A stretch of 64,000 bases of DNA from the NCBI GenBank assembly GCA_964532655.1, contig CAZHMZ010000002.1, positions 1-64,000 of the forward strand, read 5' to 3'. Source of the stretch: JAJFTV01 sp964532655 (GTDB lineage Bacteria > Chloroflexota > Anaerolineae > Anaerolineales > Anaerolineaceae). The notes beneath the pieces are model-generated. The model searched no databases. It was not told the DNA's origin and was given only the letters and a program-made list of their open reading frames with translations. Below, one piece after another: positions 35,695-45,021 of the stretch. A program made the position numbers and the translations under genes. How positions within the stretch are numbered: the stretch's first letter is position 1; each line of letters opens with the position of its first letter.

Positions 35695-37236
35695 CTACTT
35701 CTTGCTCTTTTTCCCAAACAGCCGTCTGAGCACCAGGAAAGCTCCCAGCGCGATGCCGGCGGTTTTGAGCACTTTCAGCCCAAAGCGCAGGCTTTGTTTT
35801 TCAGGGATTTTGTAGAAGGTGTAGAAAGACAGCGCCGAGATGCTCAGATGGTCGATGAACCCTTCCGCGTTGCGCTGGAAGGCCAGTTGCATCAGCTTGC
35901 CGTTGGTCACATTTTCAAAGGAGAGCGGGTCATTTGAATCCACCGGGTACAGCTCGATGCCTTTTTTGTACGGCCCGGAAAGCGAGCGCATCTTCAACTT
36001 GCTGCCGTCGGTGTAGATCTCAATCTCGCCGCCGTAGGTCAGCCAGATACGCGCGTTGCTGTTGAAGCCCTTGTACGGAGCGTAACTGCCCACCATATCC
36101 TTCCACAGGTGCGGCGTGATGGCCACATCCGGTTTGGGGAGGCGTTTCTCATAACCGGGCAGACCCATCAGGCTGCGCAGCACGTCTTTGCCAAAGTGGT
36201 AGATATCGCGCGTGTTGGAGTTGGCCGACATAAAGACGCCCAGTTTGTCATCCGGGGCCACCCACAGCGCGGAATTGAAGCCTTCCAGGGCTCCGCCGTG
36301 CCAGGCGGCCTGATGACCATCCAGGTTTTCCAGGAAGAAGCCCAGCCCCATGGCGCCCAGGTTGGGGTGTTGCTGATAGTGGGGGGTCATCATCTTTTTG
36401 AGCGTATCGGGTTGGATGACCGTGCCGAACTCATTGGTACCGCCGTTCATCAGCGCCGCCAGATAACGGCCCATCTCATCCACGCTCGACATGGCTGTTC
36501 CGGCGGCGTGGCCGGGGAACTCGACATAATCGACGATGGACAGCTTGCCCTTCTTCATCGTGTAACCCTGCGCCAGTTGCTCGCTCACCCGCTCGGTGAG
36601 GGTGAAATCGCTGTGGGGCATGCCCAGCACGTCAAACACATGCTGCACCATGTAATCACGGAACGGCATGCCGCTCAAATCTTCGATCAACTGGCCCAGC
36701 GTGGCATAGGCGTTATTGGCATAAGCCCATTTCTTCTCGGGGTAAACATCCGGGGCCAGCACGCCGTTGTAATACTCAGCCAGGGGTGGCACGCGCTCTT
36801 TCAGTTTCTTTTCTTCGCGTTCGCCCATCAGCATCCCCTGCAGCAGATCTTTCATATCACGCATCTCGCCAATGCCGGAGGTATGCGTGAGCAGGTGCCG
36901 GATGGTGACTGCGGGGGCGTTCGGGTCGCGGTGCAGCACCTTGTACGATTTCAGATACTTGTTGACCGGGTCATCCAGTTTGAATTTGCCCTGCTCCCAC
37001 AACTGCATCACCGCGATGGCGGTAAAGGTCTTGGAAATGGAGGCAATGCGGAAGTTGGTTTGCGGAGTGACGGGCCGGCCAGTGCTGGCTTCGGCGGTAC
37101 CGAACCCTTTCGCATAGATAAGTTTGCCGTCCTGCACCACGCCGATGCCCAAACCGGACAAAGCATACTTATTCATAAACTCGATTACGCGCTCATCCAG
37201 CGCTTTCAACGTGTCTTTGACTGCTGTACTGCTCAT
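35695..37236 (-). CDS. Serine hydrolase with C-terminal hydrophobic tail (array copy 4)
   Basis: A 513-residue paralogue. The frame reaches a GTG at 37251, but ATG 37236 is preferred because GGAGAAGG precedes it. Motifs: S66-IS-K69, YAN in WAYANNAYATLG, and HGGALEGF, where GGW of the other copies is replaced by GGAL. It also carries an extra charged loop (LMGEREEKKLKERVPPLAEY) before the Y motif. The tail is KTAGIALGAFLVLRRLFGKKSKK. It is the most divergent of the four and the first in direction of transcription, starting about 115 bases from the assembly gap. Confidence 0.9.
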   Translation of the reverse strand: MSSTAVKDTLKALDERVIEFMNKYALSGLGIGVVQDGKLIYAKGFGTAEASTGRPVTPQTNFRIASISKTFTAIAVMQLWEQGKFKLDDPVNKYLKSYKVLHRDPNAPAVTIRHLLTHTSGIGEMRDMKDLLQGMLMGEREEKKLKERVPPLAEYYNGVLAPDVYPEKKWAYANNAYATLGQLIEDLSGMPFRDYMVQHVFDVLGMPHSDFTLTERVSEQLAQGYTMKKGKLSIVDYVEFPGHAAGTAMSSVDEMGRYLAALMNGGTNEFGTVIQPDTLKKMMTPHYQQHPNLGAMGLGFFLENLDGHQAAWHGGALEGFNSALWVAPDDKLGVFMSANSNTRDIYHFGKDVLRSLMGLPGYEKRLPKPDVAITPHLWKDMVGSYAPYKGFNSNARIWLTYGGEIEIYTDGSKLKMRSLSGPYKKGIELYPVDSNDPLSFENVTNGKLMQLAFQRNAEGFIDHLSISALSFYTFYKIPEKQSLRFGLKVLKTAGIALGAFLVLRRLFGKKSKK

Positions 37237-37351
37237 TTTTACCTTCTCCACGGATTATTTGTTCTGATGAAAGACGAAAAAAATGACTATACTCCGTATA
37301 TGAGTTATATCAGCCATTCAGGCGGCCTGCAAGGTGTCAAAGGCAAGTAAG

Positions 37352-37451
37352 NNNNNNNNNNNNNNNNNNNNNNNNNNNNNNNNNNNNNNNNNNNNNNNNN
37401 NNNNNNNNNNNNNNNNNNNNNNNNNNNNNNNNNNNNNNNNNNNNNNNNNNN
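37352..37451. other. Assembly gap (100 N)
   Basis: Exactly 100 N, the conventional length for a gap of unknown size. The true distance, and the start of the PucR-type gene, are hidden here. Confidence 0.99.
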
Positions 37452-39095
37452 TCCATTCGTGACGCGCTCGAAAACCTGCCCATTCTTTCGTCTGCCCGGG
37501 TGGCAGCCGGAGAAGGCGGGCTGTGGCATCCCATCCGCTGGACGCATATTGTCGATCAGCCGGAGGTATTCTCATGGGTGCGCGAGGGCGATTTGCTGGT
37601 CACCACGGCCTTCGCCCTGCGGGATAACCTCTCCTCCGAGCTTGGCATGGTGGAGCAGATGGCTCAAAAGGGATTGGCCGGCATGCTGGTTTCGATCGGC
37701 CGGTATATCAACGCGGTGCCTGAAACCATGCTGGCCGCCGCCGACGCGATGGATTTTCCCATTGTGGTGATCCCGTGGGAGATCCCGCTGGTGGAGGTGA
37801 CCCACGCCATCCACGAACGCATCATCCGCGAGCAGTACCAGGTGACCGAACAGTTGTATCACATCCATGATGTGCTCAGCCAACTGGTGCTGGAGGGGGG
37901 CGGTCTGGAGCAACTGGCCGGGCGGTTGAGTGAATTGCTGCAATGCTCGGTAGCCATCGAAGATGAAAACTTCCGTATGCAGGCTTATTCCCAACTGGAC
38001 CCGGAAGATGAGGCCCGCCGGCGCACCATTGATGGCGCGGTGACTCCGCTGGAGATCCAGGCCTATCTGGCGGAGAACGGCATCCTCGAAAAGATGAAGA
38101 CTGATCCGCACCCACAGCGCATTCAGCCCATCCCGCACATCGGTCTCAGGCTGGAACGCATGCTGGCACCCATTCTGGTGGGGCCGGATCTGTACGGGTA
38201 TATCTGGATCATCGCCAGCCAGCGGCCGTTTGACCAACTGGATGTGCAGGCCGTGGAACGCGCCGCGCATATTGCCGCACTGATTCTGACCCGCGAACGA
38301 TCCATTTTTGCGGCGGAACAGCGCGTGAAAGCCGGCCTGATCGAAAATCTGCTCGACCCGCTGGGAACGCAAAACCCTTACGCCCTGCAGGAAATCCTGC
38401 GTCAGTTTGGCCTGCACGGGGGCTATTCGGTGGTTCTGGCCGAGGACCCCGCCGCCGGTCTATCCACGCCGGAGGGATTGGTGCGGCTGGCGGAGCAGGT
38501 TCAAACCGATCTGGGCGCAGCCGGCGCCGCCGTGGAGTGGAACGGGCGGCTGCTGTGGATGGTCAGCCCTACGGCCGGGGACTCTGCCGAACAACTGGCC
38601 CGGAACCTGGCGGAACGCTGGAGCAGCCGGGGCGGAAAACTGGCGACCGGCATCAGCGCGCTGCCCGCCGCGCCTGTCAGCGGCACCGCCGAACTGCGGA
38701 CGGCATACCAGCAGGCGTTTCAGGCCCTGCAAATCGGCCTGTTGCTCAGTGACACCCGTACCGGCGTCTGGTCTTATGAAAAGCTGGGATACCTTGCCTG
38801 GTTGGGCAACCTTCCGCCGGGTCTGAAAGCAGCCAACCCGTACGCCCGGCTGGTGAAGGAAATCGCCGCGTATGACGCCGAACATTCCACCGCCTATCTG
38901 ACCACCCTGGAATCCAGTTTACAGAACCAGTTCAACCACAGTCGCACCGCCCAGGCGCTGTTCATCCACCGCAATTCGCTGCTGAAACGGCTTGACCGCA
39001 TTCAGGAACTGTGGGGGGTGGACTATCAGGACTCACAGGCACTTTTGAATCTTCACCTGGCCATCCTTGAAAGAAAAATAAACAACGGGATTTAA
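37452..39095 (+). CDS. PucR-family transcriptional regulator, 5' end lost in assembly gap
   Basis: The frame is open from the first base after the gap, so the N-terminus is missing. The first GTG in frame (37500) is not the true start because the PucR domain already begins before it (IRDALENLPILSSARVAAG). The visible 547 residues comprise a PucR N-terminal domain (WHPIRWTHIVDQPEVFSWVREGDLLVTTAFAL), a middle GGDEF-like/CdaR region and a C-terminal helix-turn-helix of the HTH_30 type (NHSRTAQALFIHRNSLLKRL). PucR/CdaR proteins control purine, allantoin or amino-acid catabolism. The downstream aminotransferase and semialdehyde dehydrogenase on the same strand are likely targets. Confidence 0.9.
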   Translation, partial: SIRDALENLPILSSARVAAGEGGLWHPIRWTHIVDQPEVFSWVREGDLLVTTAFALRDNLSSELGMVEQMAQKGLAGMLVSIGRYINAVPETMLAAADAMDFPIVVIPWEIPLVEVTHAIHERIIREQYQVTEQLYHIHDVLSQLVLEGGGLEQLAGRLSELLQCSVAIEDENFRMQAYSQLDPEDEARRRTIDGAVTPLEIQAYLAENGILEKMKTDPHPQRIQPIPHIGLRLERMLAPILVGPDLYGYIWIIASQRPFDQLDVQAVERAAHIAALILTRERSIFAAEQRVKAGLIENLLDPLGTQNPYALQEILRQFGLHGGYSVVLAEDPAAGLSTPEGLVRLAEQVQTDLGAAGAAVEWNGRLLWMVSPTAGDSAEQLARNLAERWSSRGGKLATGISALPAAPVSGTAELRTAYQQAFQALQIGLLLSDTRTGVWSYEKLGYLAWLGNLPPGLKAANPYARLVKEIAAYDAEHSTAYLTTLESSLQNQFNHSRTAQALFIHRNSLLKRLDRIQELWGVDYQDSQALLNLHLAILERKINNGI

Positions 39096-39213
39096 TATCC
39101 GGTGTGCACTTTGCACATGAGGGTTATCCTAAATGGGTGCAATATGCCATTTATTTGCTCCGGAAATGGATGTATAGTGTTAATGCTTCCACCATCCTGT
39201 CTGAGGCCTGTTC

Positions 39214-39549
39214 ATGCTGCTGGATCACTTTATCGATGACCTGTTATGTTTGCAGAACCGGTTTCCGGGGCTGATCTGGCGGCTGTGGGAGGAGCAGGGT
39301 GTTTGCATCGAATTTTTCCTGGAAGAACTGGCATTCGATTGCGCCGCCAACCTGGTTATGAGCGGCACAGAGGTGGTTTATCTGGCTCAGTCTCCCCGGG
39401 TGGTGCGCATTCCGTTCCCCGAGCTCCCGCAAAAATCAAGACAGGTTATGAGTGCGCTGACGGCCTTTTTAGGCAACATTGTTGACCAATCCGCGAATTC
39501 CGCAGGAAATTCAAATCCAGCTTCACATGATGAGGAGATTGTTATATGA
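39214..39549 (+). CDS. Small protein of unknown function, coupled to the aminotransferase gene
   Basis: A 111-residue protein; ATG 39214 has GAGG about 12 bases upstream. Its stop TGA overlaps the next gene's ATG (ATGA at 39546-39549), and the next gene's GAGGAG lies inside it, which supports it being translated. The sequence has a helical N-terminus (LLDHFIDDLLCLQNRFPGLIWRLWEEQG) and a central beta-rich part, with a polar tail; no family is recognised. It may help regulate or stabilise the enzyme encoded next, but there is no direct evidence. Confidence 0.65.
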   Translation: MLLDHFIDDLLCLQNRFPGLIWRLWEEQGVCIEFFLEELAFDCAANLVMSGTEVVYLAQSPRVVRIPFPELPQKSRQVMSALTAFLGNIVDQSANSAGNSNPASHDEEIVI

Positions 39550-40883
39550 ACCTGACACAGGAACAGATAATCGAAAAAACCCGGCAGTTCAACCTGCTGG
39601 AGTGGGGGCCGCAGGCGGGGTGGGATCCCATCCCCGTGGCGAGGGCGAAAGGGGTGTACTTCTGGGATGCCGACGGCAGACGGTATCTCGACTGGTCGTC
39701 CATGCTGGTGAATGTCAACATCGGGCATGGCAACCCCAAAGTGATCAAGGCTATCCAGGAGCAGGCTGAGGTGCTGACGTATGTCAAGCCCACCATCACC
39801 AGCGAACCGCGCGCCGTGCTGGCCGAGATGCTGGCCAAAATCGCGCCGGAGGGCATGACCAAGAGTTTCTTCACTTTGGGCGGGGCGGATGCCAACGAGA
39901 ACGCCATGAAAATCGCGCGCATGTACACCGGCCGGCAAAAAATCCTCACCCGCTACCGCGCCTATCACGGGGCCACCTTTGCCGCCATGAGCGCCGGCGG
40001 CGACCCGCGCCGGCTGGCCAATGAGCCGGGCGTGCCGTGGATCGTCCACATCCACGATCCCTATTCGTACCGCAGTCCACTCTACCGCGGCCGCACTCGC
40101 GAAGAGGGCGATCTGGCGTTGGCGGATCAAATTGAAGAGACCATCCAGTTTGAGGGGCCCGAGAACGTAGCGGCCATCCTGTTAGAGGGTTACAACGGCA
40201 CCAGCGGCATCATTCAGGGCGGCGAGGTGTTTTGGCGGCGCATCCAGGAGATCTGCGACCAGTACGGCATCCTGCTGATCATCGATGAGGTGATGAGCGG
40301 GTTCGGACGCACGGGTGAGTGGTTCGGTATCAACAATTATCCATTCGTTAAGCCTGATCTGCTGGTGATGGCCAAGGGGATCACCAGTGGTTACCTGCCT
40401 CTGGGCGCGGTGCTGGTGCGCGACGAGATTGCTGAGTACTTTGACAAACACACGCTGTGGTGCGGTTTGACGTATAATGCCCACACCATGTCGTGTGCGG
40501 CTGCCATCGCCAATCTGCAGGTGTATGAAGAAGAAAACCTGATCCAGCGCTCGCGCGAGATGGGCAAGAAGCTGGAAGCCGGACTGCAAAAGCTGGCCGA
40601 GAAACACCCTTGCCTGGGCGAGATCCGCGGCACCGGGCTGTTTTACTGCACCGAACTGGTGAAGAACCGCGAAACCCGCCAGCCGCTCAGCCCCTTCAAC
40701 CAGCCTATGACCGAGCCGATGAAGAAACTGGCGGCCGTGCTGGTAAAAAACGGGCTCAGTACCTTTGTGCGCTGGAATCTGATCTTCCACGCCCCGCCGC
40801 TCATTGTCAGCGAGGCCGAGTTGCAGGAAGGTCTGGACATCTTTAATCTGGCACTGGCTGAAACCGACCCCTATTACGAATGA
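39546..40883 (+). CDS. Class III omega-aminotransferase (PLP-dependent)
   Basis: A 445-residue enzyme; ATG 39546 follows GAGGAG. It is a fold-type I class III aminotransferase: GGADANENAMKIAR near residue 120, DEVMSGFGRTGEWF (about 250) with the PLP-ring aspartate, and the Schiff-base Lys277 in VMAKGITSGYLPLGA. The overall form (YFWDADGRRYLDWSS start, NAHTMSCAAAIANL) is like beta-alanine/taurine/omega-amino acid:pyruvate transaminases. With the dehydrogenase encoded 16 bases downstream, a path from beta-alanine to malonate semialdehyde to acetyl-CoA is plausible; other omega-amino acids cannot be excluded. It is cytoplasmic. Confidence 0.88.
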   Translation: MNLTQEQIIEKTRQFNLLEWGPQAGWDPIPVARAKGVYFWDADGRRYLDWSSMLVNVNIGHGNPKVIKAIQEQAEVLTYVKPTITSEPRAVLAEMLAKIAPEGMTKSFFTLGGADANENAMKIARMYTGRQKILTRYRAYHGATFAAMSAGGDPRRLANEPGVPWIVHIHDPYSYRSPLYRGRTREEGDLALADQIEETIQFEGPENVAAILLEGYNGTSGIIQGGEVFWRRIQEICDQYGILLIIDEVMSGFGRTGEWFGINNYPFVKPDLLVMAKGITSGYLPLGAVLVRDEIAEYFDKHTLWCGLTYNAHTMSCAAAIANLQVYEEENLIQRSREMGKKLEAGLQKLAEKHPCLGEIRGTGLFYCTELVKNRETRQPLSPFNQPMTEPMKKLAAVLVKNGLSTFVRWNLIFHAPPLIVSEAELQEGLDIFNLALAETDPYYE

Positions 40884-40899
40884 TAAACAGGATCCCATA

Positions 40900-42378
40900 A
40901 TGAACGAAAAAGGTTTGATGTACAACTATGTCAACGGCGAATGGCGGCCGTCATCCGCGTCCGAAACGCTGGAGGTGATCAACCCGGCCAGCGCGCAGGT
41001 GCTCACGCGGGTACCGCTCTCACCGCCTATTGAAGTGGAGCAGGCCGCTCAGGCTGCCAGCCTGGCTTTCCAGGAATGGAAGCGCGTGCCGGTGGTCAAA
41101 CGCATACAGCCCCTGTTCAAATTGCGCGCCTTGCTGGAAGATCACTTTGATGAGCTCTCGCGGCTCATATCAATGGAAAGTGGCAAGACGTTTGAGGAAG
41201 CCAAAGGCGAAATTGTGCGCGCCATCGAGAATGTGGAGGTGGCCTGCGGAATGCCCACTTTGATGCAGGGCGAGTTCTCCGAGGATATTTCGACCGGCAT
41301 TGACGAATTTATGATCCGCCAGCCGGTGGGCGTGGCCGCCTGCATCTGCCCGTTCAACTTCCCGGGCATGATCGCCTTCTGGTTCTTCCCGTATGCTGTG
41401 GCAGCCGGCAATACTTACATCATCAAACCGTCTGAGCGGGTGCCCATGACCATGCAGCGCGTGTTCGAACTGATCGACCAGTGTGGCTTTCCGAAGGGTG
41501 TAATCAATATGGTCAACGGCTCTCGCGAGGTGGTGGATGCCATTTTGGATCACCCGCACATCCAGGCGATCAGCTTTGTGGGTTCCACCCCTGTGGCCAA
41601 ATATGTGTACGCGCGCGCTTCGGCCAACGGCAAGCGCGCCCAGTGCCAGGGCGGAGCCAAGAACCCGGTGGTGATCATGCCGGATGCCGATATGGAAACC
41701 ACCGTGCGTATTCTGGCCGACAGCGTGTACGGCTGCGCCGGGCAGCGCTGCGCCGCGGTTTCACTGGGTGTGCTGGTGGGTGACGCGGAGAAGCGCTTTC
41801 TGGAGGCTTTCACCGAGGTATCCCGCTCGCGCACGGTGGGTTTTGGGCTGGATGACGGCGTGCAGATGGGCCCGGTGATCAGCGCAGCCAGCCGCGCCCG
41901 GATTGAGGGATTGATCGAACGCGGCCTGGCGGATGGAGCAGTGATGCATCTGGACGGGCGTAAACCGGAAGTCAAGGGCTATGAGGACGGTTACTTCATT
42001 AAACCGACCATCATAACCAACGTCCATCCGGGCAGTGAACTGGCCCGCACCGAGCTGTTTGGCCCCGTGTTTGGCATAACGCATGCCGATACGCTGGATG
42101 ACGCCATCCGACAGATCAATACCAACTCGTACGGCAATATGGCCTGTATCTTCACCTCCGGCGGCGCGTCGGCGCGTAAATTCCGCAGCGAAGTGGAGGC
42201 CGGTGATATCGGCGTGAACATTGGCATCGCCGCTCCCATGGCCTTCTTCCCATTCAGCGGCTGGAAAGACAGCTTCTTTGGCACCCATCACGCCCAAAGC
42301 AAAGACGCGGTGGACTTCTTCACCCAGAAGAAGGTGGTGGTGGAACGCTGGCCCAAAGAGTGGACACGTAAATTCTAA
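40900..42378 (+). CDS. mmsA: CoA-acylating methylmalonate/malonate-semialdehyde dehydrogenase
   Basis: A 492-residue aldehyde dehydrogenase. ATG 40900 follows AGGAT; the frame is open further upstream into the aminotransferase gene but that is not used. It begins YVNGEWRPSSASETLEVINPA, has CPFNFPGMIAFWFFPYAVA as in MmsA/IolA, and carries the catalytic Cys284 in GCAGQRCAAV. It lacks the usual general-base Glu motif ELGGK, having QGGAKN, as expected of CoA-acylating members. These enzymes convert (methyl)malonate semialdehyde with CoA and NAD to acyl-CoA and CO2. It pairs with the aminotransferase encoded upstream. Confidence 0.92.
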   Translation: MNEKGLMYNYVNGEWRPSSASETLEVINPASAQVLTRVPLSPPIEVEQAAQAASLAFQEWKRVPVVKRIQPLFKLRALLEDHFDELSRLISMESGKTFEEAKGEIVRAIENVEVACGMPTLMQGEFSEDISTGIDEFMIRQPVGVAACICPFNFPGMIAFWFFPYAVAAGNTYIIKPSERVPMTMQRVFELIDQCGFPKGVINMVNGSREVVDAILDHPHIQAISFVGSTPVAKYVYARASANGKRAQCQGGAKNPVVIMPDADMETTVRILADSVYGCAGQRCAAVSLGVLVGDAEKRFLEAFTEVSRSRTVGFGLDDGVQMGPVISAASRARIEGLIERGLADGAVMHLDGRKPEVKGYEDGYFIKPTIITNVHPGSELARTELFGPVFGITHADTLDDAIRQINTNSYGNMACIFTSGGASARKFRSEVEAGDIGVNIGIAAPMAFFPFSGWKDSFFGTHHAQSKDAVDFFTQKKVVVERWPKEWTRKF

Positions 42379-42836
42379 CCCTGGCTCACGTTCAGGGTAT
42401 CTCCCATGACCGACGCGGCAGCCGATGTACGTGCAAATCGACTGCCGCTGCATTATAAAAATTTCCTAATTGTATTTTGGTCAAGTGCGCCAATAATAAC
42501 AACGATTAAGGTAATTTATATAGTAAAATACTTTTTACTTACTGCAACTCCCGGTACTTCGATCCCCGAACAACTTTGCTGAATCCGCTTTAATCGTTTC
42601 TATGCCCGTCCGGACGTAAAGAGAGTCGTTATGTGCGAAAATGAGGTAATTTGTGTCTACTCTTTTAAAGGTAAAAAATTGTTGGATGGTAAAAAATATT
42701 CGTGAAACGAAACAGAATCAGCCATGAGGTGATAAAATTCTGGCATCGAAGCCACACAGTTTTGTATGAAATCGGCTGACTTCCACACCAACCAATCTCG
42801 CAGAAAATTGCAAGCTACGGAGAATAACTATAGATT
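42379..42836. other. AT-rich upstream region of the peptide-importer genes
   Basis: About 460 bases without a gene. TATAGTAAAATA at 42519-42530 repeats almost exactly at 44810-44821, upstream of the binding-protein gene, and may be a shared -10 region. GGTGATAAAATTCTGG at about 42729-42744 is a second candidate. GGAG at 42819-42822 is the ribosome site of the next gene. Confidence 0.5.
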
Positions 42837-43757
42837 ATGACCACATATATCATAAGGCGTATTCTCATGCTCATACCGGTGCTGCTGGGTGTATCGCTGC
42901 TGACCTTTAGCATCGCGAAACTGACGCCTGGCGACCCGGCCCAACTTATGTTGGGAAATTATGCCACCCCGGAACGCATCGAAGAGTTGCATCAAAAACT
43001 GCATCTCGATGATCCGGTGCTGGTTCAATTTGGGCGGTTCGTGTGGAACGCCATGCACGGCGATTTTGGCGTCTCATTCCGCGGGCAAAAATCGGTGCTT
43101 GACAGTATTTTGAGCCGCTTCCCCAGTACCGTGGAACTGGCGCTGGCCGGCATCAGCATCGCCATTGTTATTGGTATCCCGTTGGGAATGCTGGCAGCCT
43201 GGAAACATGGCAGCTTTTTTGATCGAGCCATCATGGTTCTGTCGATCAGCGTATTATCCATTCCTGTATTCTGGCTTGCCATTTTGCTGCTGTACATTTT
43301 TGGTGTCTGGCTGGGGTGGGTGAGCGTCACCAACAGCGAAGGCCTTTCGGCGCTGATCCTGCCGGCTTTCTGCCTGGCGCTCACACCTACGGCTACTCTG
43401 GTACGGATGACCCGTTCCAGCATTCTGGAAACGCTCACCGAAGATTATGTGCGCACCGCACGCAGTAAAGGCGTAAAAGAACAAATCGTCATGGCCCGGC
43501 ACGTGCTGCGTAATGCCATGATCCCCATCATCACTTTGCTGGGGTTAATGATAGGCGGATTGCTGACTGGGGCTGTGTTTATCGAATCGGTGTTCGCCCG
43601 CTCGGGTTTGGGACGTTTCATCATTCAGGCTATCGCCGCCCGCGATTACCCTGAAGTGCAAGGCGCCGTTCTGTTCACTGCTACGGTCATCGTCACCCTT
43701 AATCTGCTGGTCGATCTGTTATATGCAGTGATCGACCCGCGCATCCGGTATGTATAG
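42837..43757 (+). CDS. Peptide ABC importer permease (DppB type)
   Basis: A 306-residue membrane protein with six hydrophobic helices. The start MTTYIIRRILMLIPVLLGVSLLTFSIAKLTPGDPA is typical of DppB/OppB/GsiC. The EAA loop is present as EDYVRTARSKGVKEQIVMARHVLRNAMIPII. It forms one half of the translocation path for di- or oligopeptides (some members carry nickel or glutathione). ATG 42837 is 14 bases after GGAG, a rather long spacing. The partner permease begins nine bases downstream, and two binding proteins follow. No ATPases are encoded beside it, so it must borrow those encoded elsewhere. Confidence 0.92.
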   Translation: MTTYIIRRILMLIPVLLGVSLLTFSIAKLTPGDPAQLMLGNYATPERIEELHQKLHLDDPVLVQFGRFVWNAMHGDFGVSFRGQKSVLDSILSRFPSTVELALAGISIAIVIGIPLGMLAAWKHGSFFDRAIMVLSISVLSIPVFWLAILLLYIFGVWLGWVSVTNSEGLSALILPAFCLALTPTATLVRMTRSSILETLTEDYVRTARSKGVKEQIVMARHVLRNAMIPIITLLGLMIGGLLTGAVFIESVFARSGLGRFIIQAIAARDYPEVQGAVLFTATVIVTLNLLVDLLYAVIDPRIRYV

Positions 43758-43766
43758 CAGGAGGCA

Positions 43767-44684
43767 ATGATGGAAGAAACTTTAAATAAGGAAACCAAAG
43801 TTACCTCCCAAACGGTGATTACCGGACCCAAAAAAGCGAGTCTGCGCCCCTGGCAGCGTGCCCTTTTCGCATTGGTTCATCACCGTCTGGCTCAAATCGG
43901 TTTTGCCGGGTTCATAATCATTGGATTTGTTACAGTTTTTGCTCCGATCGTTGCACCCTTCGATCCGCTGGAAACCAACTATTCTGAAATTATGTCGCCG
44001 CCCAGCGCCAAACATCCCTTTGGCACCGATGATCTGGGCCGTGATTTGCTCAGCCGGGTGTTGTGGGGCGGACGTGAGACTCTCAAAGCTGGCTATCTGG
44101 CTGTACTGATTGGTCTTGGCGGCGGAACCCTGCTGGGATTGTTCTCCGGTTATGTCGGCGGACGGGTAGATGACCTGATCCAGCGTGTCGTCGAGATTCT
44201 GATGGCATTCCCTTCCATTCTGCTGCTCCTGAGCATCATCGCCGCATTGGGACCCCAATTGACTACGGTGATCATCGCCATTGGTATTGCCACCATACCG
44301 GGTTATTCGCGCCTCATGCGCGGCTCGGTCATCAGCGCCCGCAACTATGAGTACATCACCGCCGCCAAATTGGTGGGCGCCACAGACAGACGCATCATGT
44401 TCAAGCATATCCTCCCCAACATCATAGCGCCTATTCTCATTTACGGCACGCTCGATCTGGCAGGCGCCATCATGCTCACAGCCGGTTTGAGCTACCTGGG
44501 TCTTGGCGCTCAACCGCCCTCGGCTGAGTGGGGCGCCATGCTGAACTACGGCCGCTCGTATCTGCGGGCTGCCTGGTGGATGTCAATTTTCCCTGGTGTG
44601 GCTGTCTATCTGGCCATGCTGTCGATCAACCTGTTTGGTGAAGGCCTGCGCGACGCGCTGGATCCCAAAACCCGGGCAGCGTAA
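43767..44684 (+). CDS. Peptide ABC importer permease (DppC type)
   Basis: A 305-residue partner of the DppB-like protein. A polar N-terminus of about 30 residues precedes six helices. Family features: IVAPFDPLETNYSEIMSPPSAKHPFGTDDLGRDLLSRVLWGGRETL, then the EAA loop (YITAAKLVGATDRRIMFKHILPNIIAPI) and GLGAQPPSAEWGAML near the end. ATG 43767 and ATG 43770 are both possible, with AGGAGG upstream at 43758-43764. A strong terminator follows, so the binding-protein genes are in a separate unit or depend on partial read-through. Confidence 0.93.
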   Translation: MMEETLNKETKVTSQTVITGPKKASLRPWQRALFALVHHRLAQIGFAGFIIIGFVTVFAPIVAPFDPLETNYSEIMSPPSAKHPFGTDDLGRDLLSRVLWGGRETLKAGYLAVLIGLGGGTLLGLFSGYVGGRVDDLIQRVVEILMAFPSILLLLSIIAALGPQLTTVIIAIGIATIPGYSRLMRGSVISARNYEYITAAKLVGATDRRIMFKHILPNIIAPILIYGTLDLAGAIMLTAGLSYLGLGAQPPSAEWGAMLNYGRSYLRAAWWMSIFPGVAVYLAMLSINLFGEGLRDALDPKTRAA

Positions 44685-44700
44685 GTTTTGCGAGATCAAC

Positions 44701-44736
44701 AAAGGGCTGACCTTTCAACAGGTCAGCCCTTTTTGT
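44701..44736 (+). terminator. Intrinsic terminator after the DppBC pair
   Basis: Perfect 13-base arms (44701-44713 and 44720-44732) around TTCAAC, running into TTTTTG. Confidence 0.92.
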
Positions 44737-44788
44737 TTTCCGAAAAAATACCATAAAAAGAGTATTTTTAGATGTCCAGACAACTCGC

Positions 44789-45021
44789 TTGACTGGACTA
44801 ATAGTTTTTTATAGTAAAATGAATTTGAATTCCCTCAATGTAACAGTACAAGAAAATCACCGTATCCTTACAGTCAGAACGTTTACTTTCAAGGTATTTG
44901 GCGCATAAAAGACGGAATGGTTCTCTGTCCATCCGAAAGGAGGAGGTGTACCCCGCGATCACACATCTACCTGAGACATGTCAGTGTATTTTCGTTTACC
45001 AATTTTTCTTGGAGGAAAAAA
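44789..45021 (+). promoter_or_regulatory. Promoter and leader of the first peptide-binding protein
   Basis: TTGACT at 44789-44794 and TATAGT at 44810-44815 (spacing 15, tight) form a candidate promoter, with the TATAGTAAAAT phrase shared with 42519. The leader of about 200 bases holds GAAAGGAGGAGGTG at 44936-44949 without a gene behind it, then the strong ribosome site TTGGAGGAAAAAA just before 45022. Confidence 0.5.

Noticed and set aside
36109..37350. Long plus-strand open frame opposite hydrolase copy 4
   Set aside because: It is antisense to a gene with intact catalytic motifs and a good ribosome site; GC-rich third positions leave antisense frames open by chance.
40804..40899. Upstream extension of the semialdehyde dehydrogenase
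   Set aside because: The frame is open but overlaps the aminotransferase end; ATG 40900 has a ribosome site and gives the normal family N-terminus.
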